A stretch of 64,000 nucleotides of DNA, taken from NCBI GenBank assembly GCA_916048095.2, contig OU696589.1, positions 6,702,183 through 6,766,182 of the forward strand, written 5' to 3'. The notes below the pieces were generated by a model. It did not search any database. It saw nothing but the letters and a program-made list of their open reading frames with translations, and was not told where the DNA came from. Origin of the DNA: Sacculina carcini. Its lineage: Eukaryota; Arthropoda; Thecostraca; Sacculinidae. Within the stretch, counting starts at the first letter, position 1, and every line of letters begins with the position of its first letter. This document shows, piece after piece, positions 38,852 through 63,962 of this stretch. A program made the translations under genes and the position numbers.

Positions 38852-39802
38852 CTGTGTATGTGTCTGTGTATGTGTGTATGCGTGTGTGTGTAAACGTGTA
38901 TGTGAAAAAGTGTGTTAGCAAAGGCGATAGAATAATGAGTTTCTCCAGTTGTTCGTGTTATTTCACACAGAGAGAGCTAGAGAGAGCTAGAGAGAGCGAA
39001 AGAGAAAGCGAGAGGGAGGGAGCTAGCTAGCAGGCGAGTGCGTGCGCACTTTTCGTCTCTGTTTCGTCGCTGGTCTCCGAGTCGACACGCTGCAGAATGA
39101 CGCGCACATCTTCGTTGAGCTGGTTCCAGTAGCGGTTGATAATATTCAGCACGGCGTCGTCCTGAATCTGACGTTTCTCCAGCTGCTCGATACGACCGCG
39201 CAGCTCCAGCTCAGATCGATTATGTCGCTTCAAACGCTGCCACACCGACACACACACATACATACACATATCTACACTTATATATACCAGCAAATACACG
39301 AAAAGACAGCGGAAAAATAATACGGGAAGATAGAAATAGCCAGAAGCCGATATCAATAAAAGACATAGTAAAATACATATGAATATAGAAAACAAATAAA
39401 TGAAGAGAAAGAAAAATAACGTAGGTATAAGAACACAGGATAGGAGAATAAAGAACAAAAACGAAGGGAAACACAAGACCACAGGAATGTGAGAGGAGAT
39501 GGAAGAGATAGACTCCCTCTCATTAATCCCTCTCATACGCCTTTTGTGAATACCCGTGTAGAATTTCAGCGCCCGTACGGCTTGGAATATGGTATTTGGT
39601 TAGCGATGCCATGAGCCCGCCAGTACGTCAGCGTGTGACTCACCTCTGCCAGTTTTTTGTTCTGAAAATGCAAGGTCTTCTTGTCCATGTCCTCGAGAGA
39701 GCAAACAGGACCAATCTTCATCTGTTCAAACTGAAAACGTTTTGCCGGGGGTTCACCGTAGCCGCCTGAGCCCCCACTGTGGTCCGCCTCGCGCTTGGCC
39801 AT
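6077..39802 (-). CDS. BRE1-type E3 ubiquitin ligase RNF20/RNF40 homologue (gene span, complete)
   Basis: E3 ligase that monoubiquitinates histone H2B with a RAD6-type E2 in the nucleus, supporting transcription elongation. Seventeen exons, reconstructed from splice sites and phases, give 2943 nt: 980 residues, the size of human RNF20/RNF40 (975/1001). The N-terminus has the KLAE and NRYW motifs; the middle is coiled coil with stretches nearly identical to the vertebrate proteins ([44 protein letters not shown]). The C-terminal C3HC4 RING uses C927, C930, C942, H944, C947, C950, C962, C965 and ends with the BRE1 signature [16 protein letters not shown]. It aligns with both vertebrate paralogues, so this is best seen as the single pre-duplication orthologue. 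Intron 8 is 21.8 kb because of a Helitron array. Confidence 0.95.
6340..6842. repeat. 30-bp minisatellite, about 17 copies, in BRE1 intron 16
   Basis: Unit begins ATGAGTTACACAAGACATCT and continues CACATCCAAC; two units fit each 60 bases without drift. Copies differ by single substitutions (for example AAC/AGC/TAC). It runs to within a few bases of the exon 16 donor. Because 30 is divisible by three, frames stay open on both strands; I do not regard these as genes. Confidence 0.95.
6844..7025 (-). CDS. BRE1 exon 16 (coiled coil before RING)
   Basis: Residues 857-917, two leading bases completing a Glu with exon 15 (phase 1), donor GAG/GTGAAA phase 0. Encodes [29 protein letters not shown] and the ADEVLMEEV link, matching the RNF40 segment ADEILQEEI just before the RING. 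Confidence 0.93.
7178..7268 (+). mobile_element. Retroelement 3'-tail remnant with strong hairpin (copy 1)
   Basis: An outer stem GTTCGTT/AACGAAC encloses the palindrome GAGCCGCGGCTC, followed by a GTTACTGTGT-type segment and GTGGCAATA. Similar pieces occur at 7508-7630, 51385-51547 and 52146-52262, so it is a dispersed family. It looks like the 3' end of a LINE or SINE; no coding part remains. It lies antisense within BRE1 intron 15. Confidence 0.55.
7508..7630 (+). mobile_element. Retroelement 3'-tail remnant (copy 2, hairpin degraded)
   Basis: It carries GGTTCAAAGAACAT then TTTAGTATTGTG and a GTGGGCAAATAAC end followed by a (TTTAC)n tail, parallel to copy 1. The inner palindrome is degraded. 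Confidence 0.45.
7630..8118. repeat. CA microsatellite with CACTGACATACACAAACA motifs
   Basis: About 490 bases of CA-based repeat with interspersed CTGACATAC and AAACATAC units, in BRE1 intron 15 immediately beside the exon 15 donor. It reads TG in the transcript. Confidence 0.9.
8121..8313 (-). CDS. BRE1 exon 15 (coiled coil)
   Basis: Residues 793-857, acceptor CAG phase 0, donor CTCG/GTCTGT phase 1. Encodes [19 protein letters not shown] and [18 protein letters not shown], close to RNF20 (SQVDAQL-VVQKLEE and EMNKRKAMEAAQLADDLK). Confidence 0.94.
8618..8809 (-). CDS. BRE1 exon 14 (most conserved coiled-coil block)
   Basis: Residues 729-792, 64 codons, phase 0 at both ends, donor CGA/GTGAGT. 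Contains [20 protein letters not shown] and [16 protein letters not shown], almost identical to vertebrate RNF20/RNF40. Confidence 0.97.
8855..9178. repeat. TTAG/TCAG tetranucleotide repeat
   Basis: About 320 bases of mixed GTTA and GTCA tetramers in BRE1 intron 13. A related CAGT array is in intron 5 (37485-37665). Confidence 0.92.
9340..9438 (-). repeat. Dispersed ~95-bp palindromic repeat, copy 1 (reverse)
   Basis: Reverse complement of a unit that contains GGCAAATCCAGTAGCATGGG, a GTGCA..GCAC motif, ACTATTACCACCC and CATGTACC. Related copies lie at 45505-45585, 50775-50860 and (partial) 59372-59415. Confidence 0.65.
9512..9625 (-). CDS. BRE1 exon 13 (coiled coil)
   Basis: Residues 691-728, 38 codons, phase 0 both sides, donor CAG/GTGAAT. 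Contains [17 protein letters not shown], matching KMADEDALRKIR of RNF20. Confidence 0.93.
9661..9985 (+). mobile_element. tRNA-derived SINE, tRNA-Val(CAC)-like head
   Basis: The 5' part folds like a tRNA: perfect A box TGGTGTAGTGG at 9673-9683, anticodon arm CCCGC/GCGGG with CAC in the loop, then a B-box region GGTTTAAAATCC that has lost the consensus. The 3' body includes a CCCAGCAGTAAATG segment of the kind found in SINE bodies. It is a SINE and not a tRNA gene because the acceptor stem is not closed. It is inserted antisense in BRE1 intron 12. Confidence 0.7.
10000..10153 (-). CDS. BRE1 exon 12 (coiled coil)
   Basis: Residues 639-690, one leading base (phase 2), donor CAG/GTGCTG phase 0. 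Contains [15 protein letters not shown] and [10 protein letters not shown], matching [11 protein letters not shown] and KVQLMAAE of RNF20/RNF40. Confidence 0.95.
10163..10278. repeat. CA microsatellite beside exon 12 acceptor
   Basis: CA tract with a short GAGAGAGA interruption starting about 10 bases from the exon 12 acceptor, TG in the transcript. A second CA cluster follows at 10507-10545 and 10685-10800. The rest of intron 11 to 11017 is AT-rich with nothing seen. Confidence 0.85.
11018..11166 (-). CDS. BRE1 exon 11 (Lys-rich linker into coiled coil)
   Basis: Residues 590-639, acceptor GCAG phase 0, donor CAA/GTAAGA phase 2. Low-complexity [14 protein letters not shown] then [14 protein letters not shown]; equivalent to the variable charged linker in RNF20/RNF40. 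Confidence 0.88.
11430..12280. repeat. 22-bp minisatellite in BRE1 intron 10
   Basis: Unit ATTGACACAATGACACAATA plus TC on the plus strand, with variants (GACGCA, GCCACA, AATGGC), about 850 bases. It begins within about a dozen bases of the exon 10 donor. Its core is complementary to the 22-bp satellite of intron 7 in transcript orientation. Confidence 0.93.
12283..12501 (-). CDS. BRE1 exon 10 (disordered linker)
   Basis: Residues 517-589, 73 codons, phase 0 both sides. Arg/Ser/Thr/Asn-rich sequence ending [16 protein letters not shown], equivalent to the poorly conserved charged linker of RNF20/RNF40; supported by splice signals and phase more than by residues. Confidence 0.85.
12540..12890. 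repeat. CA microsatellite complex in BRE1 intron 9
   Basis: Repeated (CA)n blocks with GAACACACACTCACA motifs; TG in transcript orientation and immediately upstream of the exon 10 acceptor. At 12928-13000 the plus strand switches to TG. Confidence 0.85.
13124..13296. repeat. 94-bp tandem duplication
   Basis: CACAATGAAAACATACGATT begins at about 13125 and again at about 13219, with the following ~80 bases (ACAGACAGACAAATATATAC then GA repeats) nearly identical. It ends just before the exon 9 donor. Confidence 0.85.
13309..13566 (-). CDS. BRE1 exon 9 (conserved coiled-coil block)
   Basis: Residues 431-516, 86 codons, phase 0 both sides, acceptor CAG, donor AAG/GTGAAT. Encodes [20 protein letters not shown] and [18 protein letters not shown] followed by [13 protein letters not shown], nearly identical to RNF20/RNF40. 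Confidence 0.97.
13853..14417. repeat. TG/TCAG satellite with a pure (TG)n core
   Basis: TGTGTGTCAG-type units followed by an uninterrupted (TG)n of about 85 bases at 14162-14247. It lies just outside the left end of the Helitron array; in the BRE1 transcript it reads CA. Confidence 0.93.
14459..17654 (+). mobile_element. Helitron array, long unit 1 (3196 bp)
   Basis: Starts TCTATATATATAAAAGAG, has a (TG)n tract, several core repeats, then the 3' hairpin end twice (about 17098-17132 and 17617-17651), so it is itself a compound. Its equivalent 5578 bases to the right (20037-23232) is nearly identical. Confidence 0.8.
17655..20036 (+). mobile_element. Helitron array, long unit 2 (2382 bp)
   Basis: Same 5' end as unit 1 but lacking about 0.9 kb of core repeats; it ends with hairpin ends near 19389 and 19914 and a ~90-bp fragment of the second element type (CATAAAGAAGAAATTATCTG). 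Units 1+2 form one 5578-bp higher-order repeat. Confidence 0.78.
20037..25614 (+). repeat. Second copy of the 5578-bp higher-order repeat
   Basis: Every landmark of 14459-20036 recurs at +5578 (20037, 23233, 25526). By eye the copies differ at very few positions (for example a C/T at the CAGCAATGGTA segment, TTGGACATTTT versus TTGGACATGTT) plus TG-tract length. Confidence 0.88.
25527..30179 (+). repeat. 1551-bp higher-order repeat, three copies
   Basis: Units start at 25527, 27078 and 28629 with exactly the same spacing, and 30180 is where the next long-type element begins. Each has two CATAAAGAAGAAATTATCTG starts, several hairpin ends and the GGTTGGGTTGGGTTGGG segment. Copies differ at single bases (for example TTACATTTGC/TTAAATTTGC). 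Confidence 0.9.
30182..32112 (+). mobile_element. Helitron array, long unit 5, more diverged
   Basis: It starts TCTATATATATAAAAGAG again with a changed microsatellite (TGTCTGTCTG) and carries scattered substitutions against units 1-4, so it is an older copy. It passes into degenerate right-end material at about 32112 (ACGTTCCGCACGACGGGCGG). Confidence 0.75.
32113..33871 (+). mobile_element. Degenerate Helitron right-end fragments
   Basis: Several diverged CCGCACGACGGGCGG hairpins (about 32116, 32474, 33452, 33670, 33847) separated by AT-rich sequence, one copy of the segment at 33000-33440 that is identical in layout to the 1551-bp unit, and a 14-T run near 33521. Confidence 0.65.
33872..35254 (+). 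mobile_element. Head-to-tail trimer of a ~460-bp Helitron
   Basis: Copies begin at 33872, 34332 and 34801 with CTATATATATACATAAAG, a CTGT microsatellite and GAGGTGACATAATTGCGC, and end in the hairpin plus TTTTAATGC. At the two inner junctions part of the 3' end is duplicated (GGTTTTAATGC at 34310-34331; AACGGGCGGGTTTTAATGC at 34764-34800). The last copy ends CTAG. Confidence 0.8.
35275..35350. repeat. TG microsatellite beside exon 8 donor
   Basis: (TG)n with TCAG interruptions, CA in the transcript, between the Helitron array and exon 8. Confidence 0.85.
35376..35549 (-). CDS. BRE1 exon 8 (coiled coil)
   Basis: Residues 373-430, 58 codons, phase 0. Encodes [32 protein letters not shown] and HLRQIEQME. 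The 3' boundary at 35376 is chosen from homology and frame and gives a GC donor (GAG/GCAGGC). Confidence 0.9.
35574..35634 (-). mobile_element. LINE 3'-tail fragment, BRE1 sense orientation (copy a)
   Basis: Reverse strand reads CCTAGAGACCCTCTAGG, TGTAGGGCGCTATATAAATA, TCTACCTAATG. Same tail as at 44476-44540, 52753-52817, 58793-58864 and 60810-60878. It ends in a short TG run 1-2 bases from the pre-acceptor TTGGTAG of BRE1 exon 8. Confidence 0.8.
35647..35731 (-). mobile_element. LINE 3'-tail fragment, BRE1 sense orientation (copy b)
   Basis: Second copy of the same tail with a long (TAATG)n end, directly upstream of copy a in transcript order and separated from it by (TG)n. Confidence 0.8.
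35885..36250. other. BRE1 intron 7 unique part
   Basis: No recognised element between the LINE tails and the 22-bp satellite apart from short TG tracts (35771-35860, 36150-36180). Confidence 0.5.
36310..36650. repeat. 22-bp minisatellite in BRE1 intron 7
   Basis: Unit TTTGTGTCAATGTGTCAGTC plus GG on the plus strand, about 15 copies with two longer TG-containing variants. It stops about 20 bases from the exon 7 donor. Confidence 0.92.
36669..36794 (-). CDS. BRE1 exon 7 (coiled coil)
   Basis: Residues 331-372, 42 codons, phase 0 both sides, donor GAA/GTGAGA, acceptor TTAG. Encodes [18 protein letters not shown] and REVEKIKME, corresponding to the NSRMAELEKLQ region of RNF40. Confidence 0.92.
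37078..37138. repeat. TG microsatellite in BRE1 intron 6
   Basis: About 60 bases of (TG)n on the plus strand (CA in the transcript), 20 bases from the exon 6 donor; the intron's acceptor end has the opposite TG tract. Confidence 0.88.
37159..37341 (-). CDS. BRE1 exon 6 (disordered segment)
   Basis: Residues 270-330, 61 codons, phase 0 both sides. Gly/Ser/Thr and seven-Asn low-complexity sequence, ending [12 protein letters not shown], comparable with the GGQITLSMQKF segment of RNF40. Confidence 0.88.
37485..37665. repeat. CAGT tetranucleotide array in BRE1 intron 5
   Basis: (CAGT)n with AAGT and TAGT variants, ending two bases from the exon 5 donor. Confidence 0.9.
37668..37814 (-). CDS. 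BRE1 exon 5 (coiled coil)
   Basis: Residues 221-269, 49 codons, phase 0 both sides, donor AAA/GTACTG. Encodes [20 protein letters not shown] and [13 protein letters not shown]; coiled coil. Confidence 0.88.
37980..38101 (-). CDS. BRE1 exon 4 (coiled coil)
   Basis: Residues 180-220, two leading bases (phase 1), donor AAG/GTTGGG. Encodes [20 protein letters not shown], matching the [20 protein letters not shown] block of RNF40. Confidence 0.9.
38384..38575 (-). CDS. BRE1 exon 3
   Basis: Residues 116-180, phase 1 entry and exit, acceptor GCAG, donor GCG/GTACAT. Encodes [20 protein letters not shown] and [20 protein letters not shown], matching the SKAAVSRVVEASDRL block. Confidence 0.92.
38810..38920. 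repeat. TG microsatellite in BRE1 intron 2
   Basis: (TG)n with TATGTGTCTG units on the plus strand. The acceptor side of the same intron (38577-38625) is CA on the plus strand, giving opposite tracts in one intron. A GAGAGCTA run follows at 38968-39030. Confidence 0.85.
39050..39236 (-). CDS. BRE1 exon 2
   Basis: Residues 54-115, acceptor GCAG phase 0, donor AAAA/GTGCGC phase 1. Encodes [20 protein letters not shown] then [16 protein letters not shown], the conserved N-terminal KIEKLEKRQATDDA/NRYW block. Confidence 0.95.
39644..39802 (-). CDS. BRE1 exon 1 (start codon)
   Basis: Residues 1-53 from ATG at 39802; the frame upstream meets TAG without another ATG. Encodes [14 protein letters not shown] and [10 protein letters not shown], matching the PPEKK..LQTKNRKLAE start of RNF20/RNF40. 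Donor GAG/GTGAGT. Confidence 0.93.
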
Positions 39803-42800
39803 TGTCAAAAGCAGCCGTATCCAGTCGCTCACATGTAAGACAATGTCGCACTACGCTAGCACACACACACACATACACACAAGAAGCACAACCAATCAAC
39901 GGTAAATACATTCAAATACTGCTTTCATGGCTTTCGTTGAGCATAAAACAATAAAAAAGCCTACCTATATCCAAAGTGTGACTATTTGAAGTCTCTAGAT
40001 TAATAGTTGAACACATTCAACGATTCTATAAACACCGCTAACGCAAACGTAACCGTGACAAAAGTAAAAACAAATGGCTGCACTTACCAACCACAATAAT
40101 TTATTAATGAGCTGCAAACTTCTATTTACAGATTCAAAGCAACAATAATCCTGAAATTTGACTGACTGTGAATAACAACAAAATTGACACAACTAACAAG
40201 CGTAGACCGCTACACAAGCGGCGAATGCAAGACGTTTGCAAATATAGCGCTCAGATTGTCTCCAAATAATGAGAATATATCAGGCACTTTTGCAGCCAAT
40301 GAATGAATAATGTTTTTCGCCATCACCAATCGGAACCAAAATGAAAACGGCATTGATGAATAGTCAAAAAACATACGGCTCGTACAACTTTGACCTTCAA
40401 CGAAAACCAGGTACAATTTTGACCTTCAATGAAATTGCATACCAAAGTGAGAAGAAATCAAAGAAGTTATTAAGTTGAACAACGGTAAAAAAAAAACAAA
40501 TCGAAAACAAATTAGCTAATGTGTAGTTGGGTGGCTAATTCCTATCCCACACCGAGGCGAAATGGAAATTTGCCGCTCGACTTGCATATCTTGCTCTAGA
40601 CTTGCGTATACCCGTATGAATTTGGTGAATTGAGTCTACGTTGCACACAAATGCACGGTTGACTTTTAATACTTTGAAAACTTCAAACTTTCATCTCCCT
40701 GAGCCTGGACACACCATTGACAATATCATGTAGAACATTTTTTTCGTTCTTGAGGCGAGGAGGGTTGTGCTGCTGTGCCAAGCCGGACAAATTCTCTTTT
40801 CGTGTGCTGCTGCTCTGTACCCAAGGAGAAGGGAAGGAGATTCTTGTCATTCTTGTCACCTAGCACGTGGGAGTACAAGAACGGTGACCAAAGCCGTGAA
40901 AAGTTGCCTGTTCTGATTCCAACAAGGTGGGAGTTCATGTCCATTGGTAGGAGTCTAAACTTGACGGGTTATTCAGCTACAACAAACCAAGCTGCTGCTG
41001 CTGCTGAGTAGGTCAAATGGCACTGTAAAATTGGCAAGTAGGAAAATTACCTAGCCTAACCATTTTTAGCGTTACATTTTAACCGTTCCCCACCATTGCC
41101 AGCATTGTTTCTGAGAGCGTTCGGCGTGAACAGCATAGCAAAACTGATGACGCGTTATCACGTTAAGACATCTGTGAAATACAGTTATTAAAAATACGGG
41201 AGGAGGCGGATTGAAACGCGAAGATTGATGGAACACAACATCACATCATAGGCCAATAAGACCATGTCTCTGTTAATCGATCTACTCAAAGGTGCAGCGC
41301 GTGTATGACGTGAGAATCATCGGTTGTGAATATACGTGTGATTCACCACATCATACACACACACACACACACACACAGACATACACTTGCTACGAAATGT
41401 ATCCATCGTCTATTGATCGTTAACTAGTGTGTTCGGCTCGTCGGTGTTTTGTGAGCTTGCGAGTTTTGTGTTTGTGTTTGTGTGTGAGTGTCAGTAAGCA
41501 AGATAGAGGTAGAGAGAGAGAATGAGTGAGAGTGAGTGAGAGAGGCGTAATGTGTTTTTGTGCCTGGTGCAAAGTCACATCTACATCATATGACTAACTC
41601 GAGAAAATGACAAGTTCCCTGTGCGTTGTGTTGTTCGCTGTAGCCAAGTGCAGTGAATATTATGTTCAACACAGCTGACCAACAATCATATACCTATGCA
41701 TCAATATTCGCGTGGTAAGTCCTCTCTCCCTCACACACACACACACGCACGCACATAAATGGTTGTTAATATGAACGCATTCAAGAGAGGACAGCTGATA
41801 CATATGTGGATATGGAGACGGGACGATTCGAGTCTAGCTCATTTCCAGTAAACACATTTTGTGTGTGGATGAGTGCACCCACCCACACACACACACACGT
41901 GGACGTTTTGTCCGACCGCCGATTGCGACGCGGTGGTGACAAGATAGACGCGTGATTCTGTGCCGGATCGGGCGCATTGAGAGCTATCAAACGACACCAA
42001 ATACTGGTGGTTACGACCGTCGTACAGCAGCGAAACACCGACCCCGGCATGCGCAAGTGTTCCACCAATACCAACAACACGACGCCGACGTCGACGTCAC
42101 AGAAGTACAAGGGATTAGAACACACGGCGTTATGACGTCACACACACACACACACACACACAGACAGGCAGGCGGGCAGGCTGCGATCGTGGTTGTGTGG
42201 GTTGGCTCTGCATACCTCTCTATCTCTTTCCGCTCGGGTGTGTGTGTGCATGTGCGTCTGTGTGTGTGTGTGTGTGTGCATGTGTGTCTGTGTGTGTGTG
42301 TGTGTCGCATACACTGGATACGTGCTGTTTTCCCGCAGTTACACAAGCGGTGCGTTCACACAGTCAGCAGTTGAGTCAGTGCTGTGCTGGGGTGAGGTGC
42401 GGTCGCTCTGCACGCGTGTGTGTATGTTTTGTTGGTGTAATGGTGTAATTTTGCGTGTGTGTGTGCGTGTGCGTGCGATCTTGTCTGTATGAGTGTGACT
42501 TGTGAGTTTCACGTGCTGAGTCATCTTGATCGTGTGACCTGATCGTGAGTCACCTGAGCCGGTGAGTAATTGAGTACCCTAGCTGTTGCTCCTCACTCTG
42601 TCCTCGCATCAACAACATTATATCACCCCTCTGTCCTTTTCCGGGTCATGACACGGTCACACTTGCAACAATCGTTGTGTTGTCTCACCGTGTTGCACAC
42701 ACGCGCGCAAACCAGTGTCGCAGGGTGGCATATTGGGCATGGCTGAGCAGCGGTTTGCACACGCCAATCTGTGTGTGTCAATATCGACTGCATAATGGAC

Positions 42801-44180
42801 AAGGCTCAAGCGCCAGTCCACGCCGTTCTTTTTGCTGTCTCTTTCTGTGTGTCTGAGTGCGTGTGCGTGTTCCGGCTGCCCGTGCGGCGGTGGTGTCGAT
42901 TCACAACGGCAGACATCTTGTGTGTGTGCGTGTATGTCAGCGACGGCAGCGGCGGCAACTGTATGTGCGTATGTGTGCGCGTGTGCGTGCGTGGTCGCCC
43001 TCTACTGGACTGCTATGGCGGCCCGCCTGTCTGTCTGTCTGTATGTGTGTCTGTGTGTGTGTGTGTTGCCTTTCTCTAACGGTGGGCTGTTTTCGTGCCA
43101 GCAATGACGACAGACTCCTATGTATGCCTGTGTGTGTGTGTGTGTGTGTGTGGATTTTCGTTAATCGAACGTGCTACATCTGCCTCGGTTCACGCGCACA
43201 CACTAGCCCCCTCCCAATTTCAGCCAACACGCACGTAATCGTGTATGGCCAAAAAGCGATGCAACCTTGCATTGCCCAGTGCCTATTGCAGCATGTTCCT
43301 GTTGTTCCTGAAAGCTATACATGAACGCACCAGAACAGTGTAACCCGTGTGGAAAATTGCCAAGTGGCGAATTAAATGTCGGACAGAATGACAAATGTGT
43401 GTTTTAATCAATTGGAATTAGTTTATTTTCGCTTCTAGTGAATTCCTGACATTTAATTTTTGTGGAACAACATAATTTGTAGGATTTCTCAGCAATCTGT
43501 TGTGGAAAGTGAACAGTTGGCACATTGAGAAGTGGGGGAAACCAGAGAAGAAAAGGGTGACGCACCTCGTGTTTTCCTTCAACACGGATTCGATATATTT
43601 CGTCAACGTTATCCGGCGTTGCCGCTCGTTTTAACATCACCAACATAATGTCAACGCTTTCTATCGAGTAGTTAACATTAGTGACTTGTGCAAAATAATC
43701 TTTGGCTTTTTATTTCTTCGTCTTCCTAGTTTTTCACTGTGTGAGCGATTTCGCTAGCTTGAAATTTCTCGTTCTGCATTTTGTTAGTTGTCTTTGAACA
43801 TTGGTGGAGAGTATTTGATTGATGATGTCTCCATTTAGAGTCACTGCAACTGTCAAACATTCAAACGTACACGATTTTATGGCGGCTCCAGTTTCCGGAA
43901 CGTGCTATGAGGCCAATTCTCTAGTTACGCCATTGAATGTTTCACATTGACATGCCGAGATTAAATGTGAATCGACTGTATGCATTAAGGTATTACCTTC
44001 AAGCTATTTCTGCTTTTAGCTATTAAAGCACAATTTACCCCACTTCTCATCCGTATTTTGTACTCGTATAGAAAGTGAACGGATTGTGATCCCCGAATAA
44101 GAAACGGGTAGTGAGTATCTTCTGAGTTTGTTGTCGATATTGATACAATTCAAGGCAATTTAAAGCACTTATTGACTACC
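39803..44180. other. Intergenic region between BRE1 and BAZ2, no gene recognised
   Basis: 39803-41300 is AT-rich with one 78-codon plus-strand frame (40775-41011) that resembles no family I know. 41340-43200 is GC- and CpG-richer with CA and TG microsatellites (41355-41377, 42140-42163, 42237-42305, 43123-43152) and could hold untranslated first exons of either neighbour; no splice-supported exon could be defined. Confidence 0.5.
43336..43565 (+). mobile_element. Decayed hAT-type MITE (no clear ends)
   Basis: Shares GTGTGTTTTAATCAATT, ATTAGTTTATTTT, TTTGTGGAAC and GAGAAGTGGGGGAA in order with the better preserved MITE at 47325-47596. Terminal repeats are eroded. Confidence 0.6.
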
Positions 44181-44194
44181 GCGTGTGTTTAATC

Positions 44195-44540
44195 ATACGT
44201 TATACTCTTATTCTCCGTAAGCGCTCGTATCTATTCGATCTTCTGTCTTTTAAGATGTCTACTCGTACATTTAGGTCATCTGATGATTCTCAACTAGTGG
44301 AACCTGCTTTTCCTTCTAGACATTCTCACTATAATCGCAGTCTACCTATCTTAGGACCCCGTCTTTACAATAAGCTCTCCCCATCACTATGTTCTATCAC
44401 TTCTATCCCTGTTTTCAAAAACAGCTCAATAAGGTGTAATATTCTCTCTTCTCTCCATCTTTCATTTCGTGTGTATGTGCAGCGCCCTAGAGACCGTCTA
44501 GGTGTAGGGCGCTGTATAAATATCCTCCCAATGTAATGTA
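44195..44540 (+). mobile_element. 5'-truncated LINE (RT C-terminus plus 3' UTR)
   Basis: It encodes FRSSDDSQLVEPAFPSRHSH then YNRSLPILGPRLYNKLSPSL, the characteristic end of a non-LTR retrotransposon polyprotein (the usual RSFSxxGPxLWNSLP pattern). It is followed by a 3' UTR with the hairpin GCGCCCTA/TAGGGCGC and TAATG end. CR1/L2-like by its tail; clade not certain. Confidence 0.75.
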
Positions 44541-44704
44541 GGGTGTAATAGACAAAGTAGTAGACAAATCTATATCTATATGTAGTAGACAAATCTATAT
44601 TTGTCCCCAAATTTGTTCGTCTCACTACTGATACACATAATTCGCCCAGCACAGGATTCTAGCGTTTTTCTGACGTGCGGCCGCGCCGTCTCTCAGTGTG
44701 TGTG

Positions 44705-44745
44705 CAATTACAATATGGCCGCCGCCATAGCCACTGTCGTTGCGT
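44705..44745 (+). promoter_or_regulatory. Candidate promoter element, YY1-like ATGGCCGCCGCCAT
   Basis: A palindromic ATGGC/GCCAT pair in a short GC-rich island (44675-44750) with a NotI-like GCGGCCGC. Such YY1-type motifs often sit at the 5' ends of animal housekeeping genes. It might mark a BAZ2 transcription start 1.8 kb upstream of the ATG exon; this is inference. Confidence 0.25.
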
Positions 44746-45114
44746 GTATGTGTGTGTGTGTGTGTGTGTGTGCGACACGCTCCAACATAGACCGGCCATC
44801 ATTGGAGTATGTGTGTGTATGTGCGTGTGCATTAGCGTATGTATGTGTGTATGTGAGCGTTTCTCTCTTCTACCACTCGACGTATTTGCCTTTGCCTGCG
44901 TTTTCTGTCCACTGTCTTCTAGGTGTGTGTGTGTGTGTGTGTGTGCGTGTGTATGTGCTGGCAGTTGGGGCACGGCTTTATGTATGCATTTGTGTGTTTG
45001 TGTGTGTATGTGCTGTTCGGTCAGTTTGCACTTGTGAAGGGAAACAGTGTGCCTGTGTGCGCGTGTGATATCTGGCCACTTCCGGTAGCTGAAGGTGTGC
45101 CTTCCAGGTGCCTG

Positions 45115-45151
<37 letters not shown>

Positions 45152-45155
45152 CTTA
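44740..45155. repeat. Cluster of TG microsatellites
   Basis: Several (TG)n tracts (44741-44772, 44920-44957, 45119-45150) separated by unique sequence in the intergenic region. Confidence 0.8.
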
Positions 45156-45504
45156 TCCACATCACTGTTGGTGTGTGGATGCTTGCGATGCAATATATAT
45201 GTGTGTGTGTGTTGTGTGGGTGAGTCGACTTGTTTTCACCGTGTTCACATGTGAGCTATACTCCTTTTTTAGTCTGAGAACTGATGACTCTGTATGTGTG
45301 TGTGTGGTTTGTGTATCACCTTGAGTTGATGGAGTTGGTGTTGTTCATCCCTCTTAATATTCACCCTAAAAGTAGGCAACACTGTCACGCACTGTTAAAT
45401 CAACCACTATTCTAGCGGGATGCACGTTCAGTTAGATCACGTGTGGGAGATTGTACTCCTCGTTCTCCCGGGCGCAATGGAGACCCGGATATCTAAAACA
45501 ACTA

Positions 45505-45585
45505 TCGGCGAGTTGCTGGCTGAGGTACAAGCACTATTACCACCTTACGGCGGGCCCCATGTACCGGCAGCACCTGAAATATACA
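45505..45585 (+). repeat. Dispersed palindromic repeat, copy 2
   Basis: Shares CAAGCACTATTACCACC, GGTGG-like and CCCCATGTACCGG motifs with the copy at 50775-50860. Confidence 0.6.
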
Positions 45586-46508
45586 TCGAGAGTTTGAGAA
45601 ATACGGGTTTAGTTAATTTGTTAAACTCATGTGAAGCCATGCACCACTCAAGCAAAACCCAAAACATTGACAAAATATATATACATATAGGAAGGTAACC
45701 AGGATTGTCGTTTTGCGTGGTCTGGTCTGGTTTTGTTTGGTTTCGCCTGGTGCGGCTGTAATGGCGGCCGAATTATCGAACGCTGGAACTATCGGCGCTT
45801 CGTTTTGATTGTCGCACACTGTCGGTGAATTTGGCAGCAACGACGTGCTCACCGTGCCGAGGTCGCCCAGCTTGTGTGTATGTATGTCTGTGTGTATGTG
45901 TGTGTGTGTGTGCCAGCCAGCTGCGACCGAGTGTCCCTCAACCACATCCACTCTTTCTTCTGACATACATGCACACACACACACACACACACACACGCAT
46001 ACCGTGTACTCCGACGATGAACATTCATGCGCGTGAAATGACGTCATTAATCCGGCACCGGTGGAAGCACAGCGCCCCAACGTGCTTTTCCACCCCCCTC
46101 CCCGATGTGACCAATGACGTCACGCCAGAAGGCTATTGCAACTTGGTCAACTTGTGTTAACGCATAGGACAAATGCCGTTGTAAGTTGCTATATAGGCCA
46201 GGATGTAAGGGCATTCGACTGGTTCGAAATGTCCGAATTAACCGATCCAATTGGTTGGAAAAATTAGCATTTTCACGGTGCTTAAAGACGAAACTGCGAT
46301 TATGTATGTGTGTGTGTGTATAACGGGGTATTCTTAACGAATCCGGTACAAATTTAGCGAGATATTGTGATATTTAGTGAAATTCTCTGAAAAACCCAAG
46401 TATGGAGAGGCATTTCAAATATACGGTTTGATATTTAGTATATATACATATTAGTATGTTTGTAGTATATTCATGTATGTGTGTGTGTGCCAGTGTGCAG
46501 GTGTAGCA

Positions 46509-63962
<17,454 letters not shown>

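Noticed and set aside
40775-41011. 78-codon plus-strand frame in the intergenic region
   Set aside because: No recognisable family, no splice partner, and an equally long frame on the other strand; left as unclassified.
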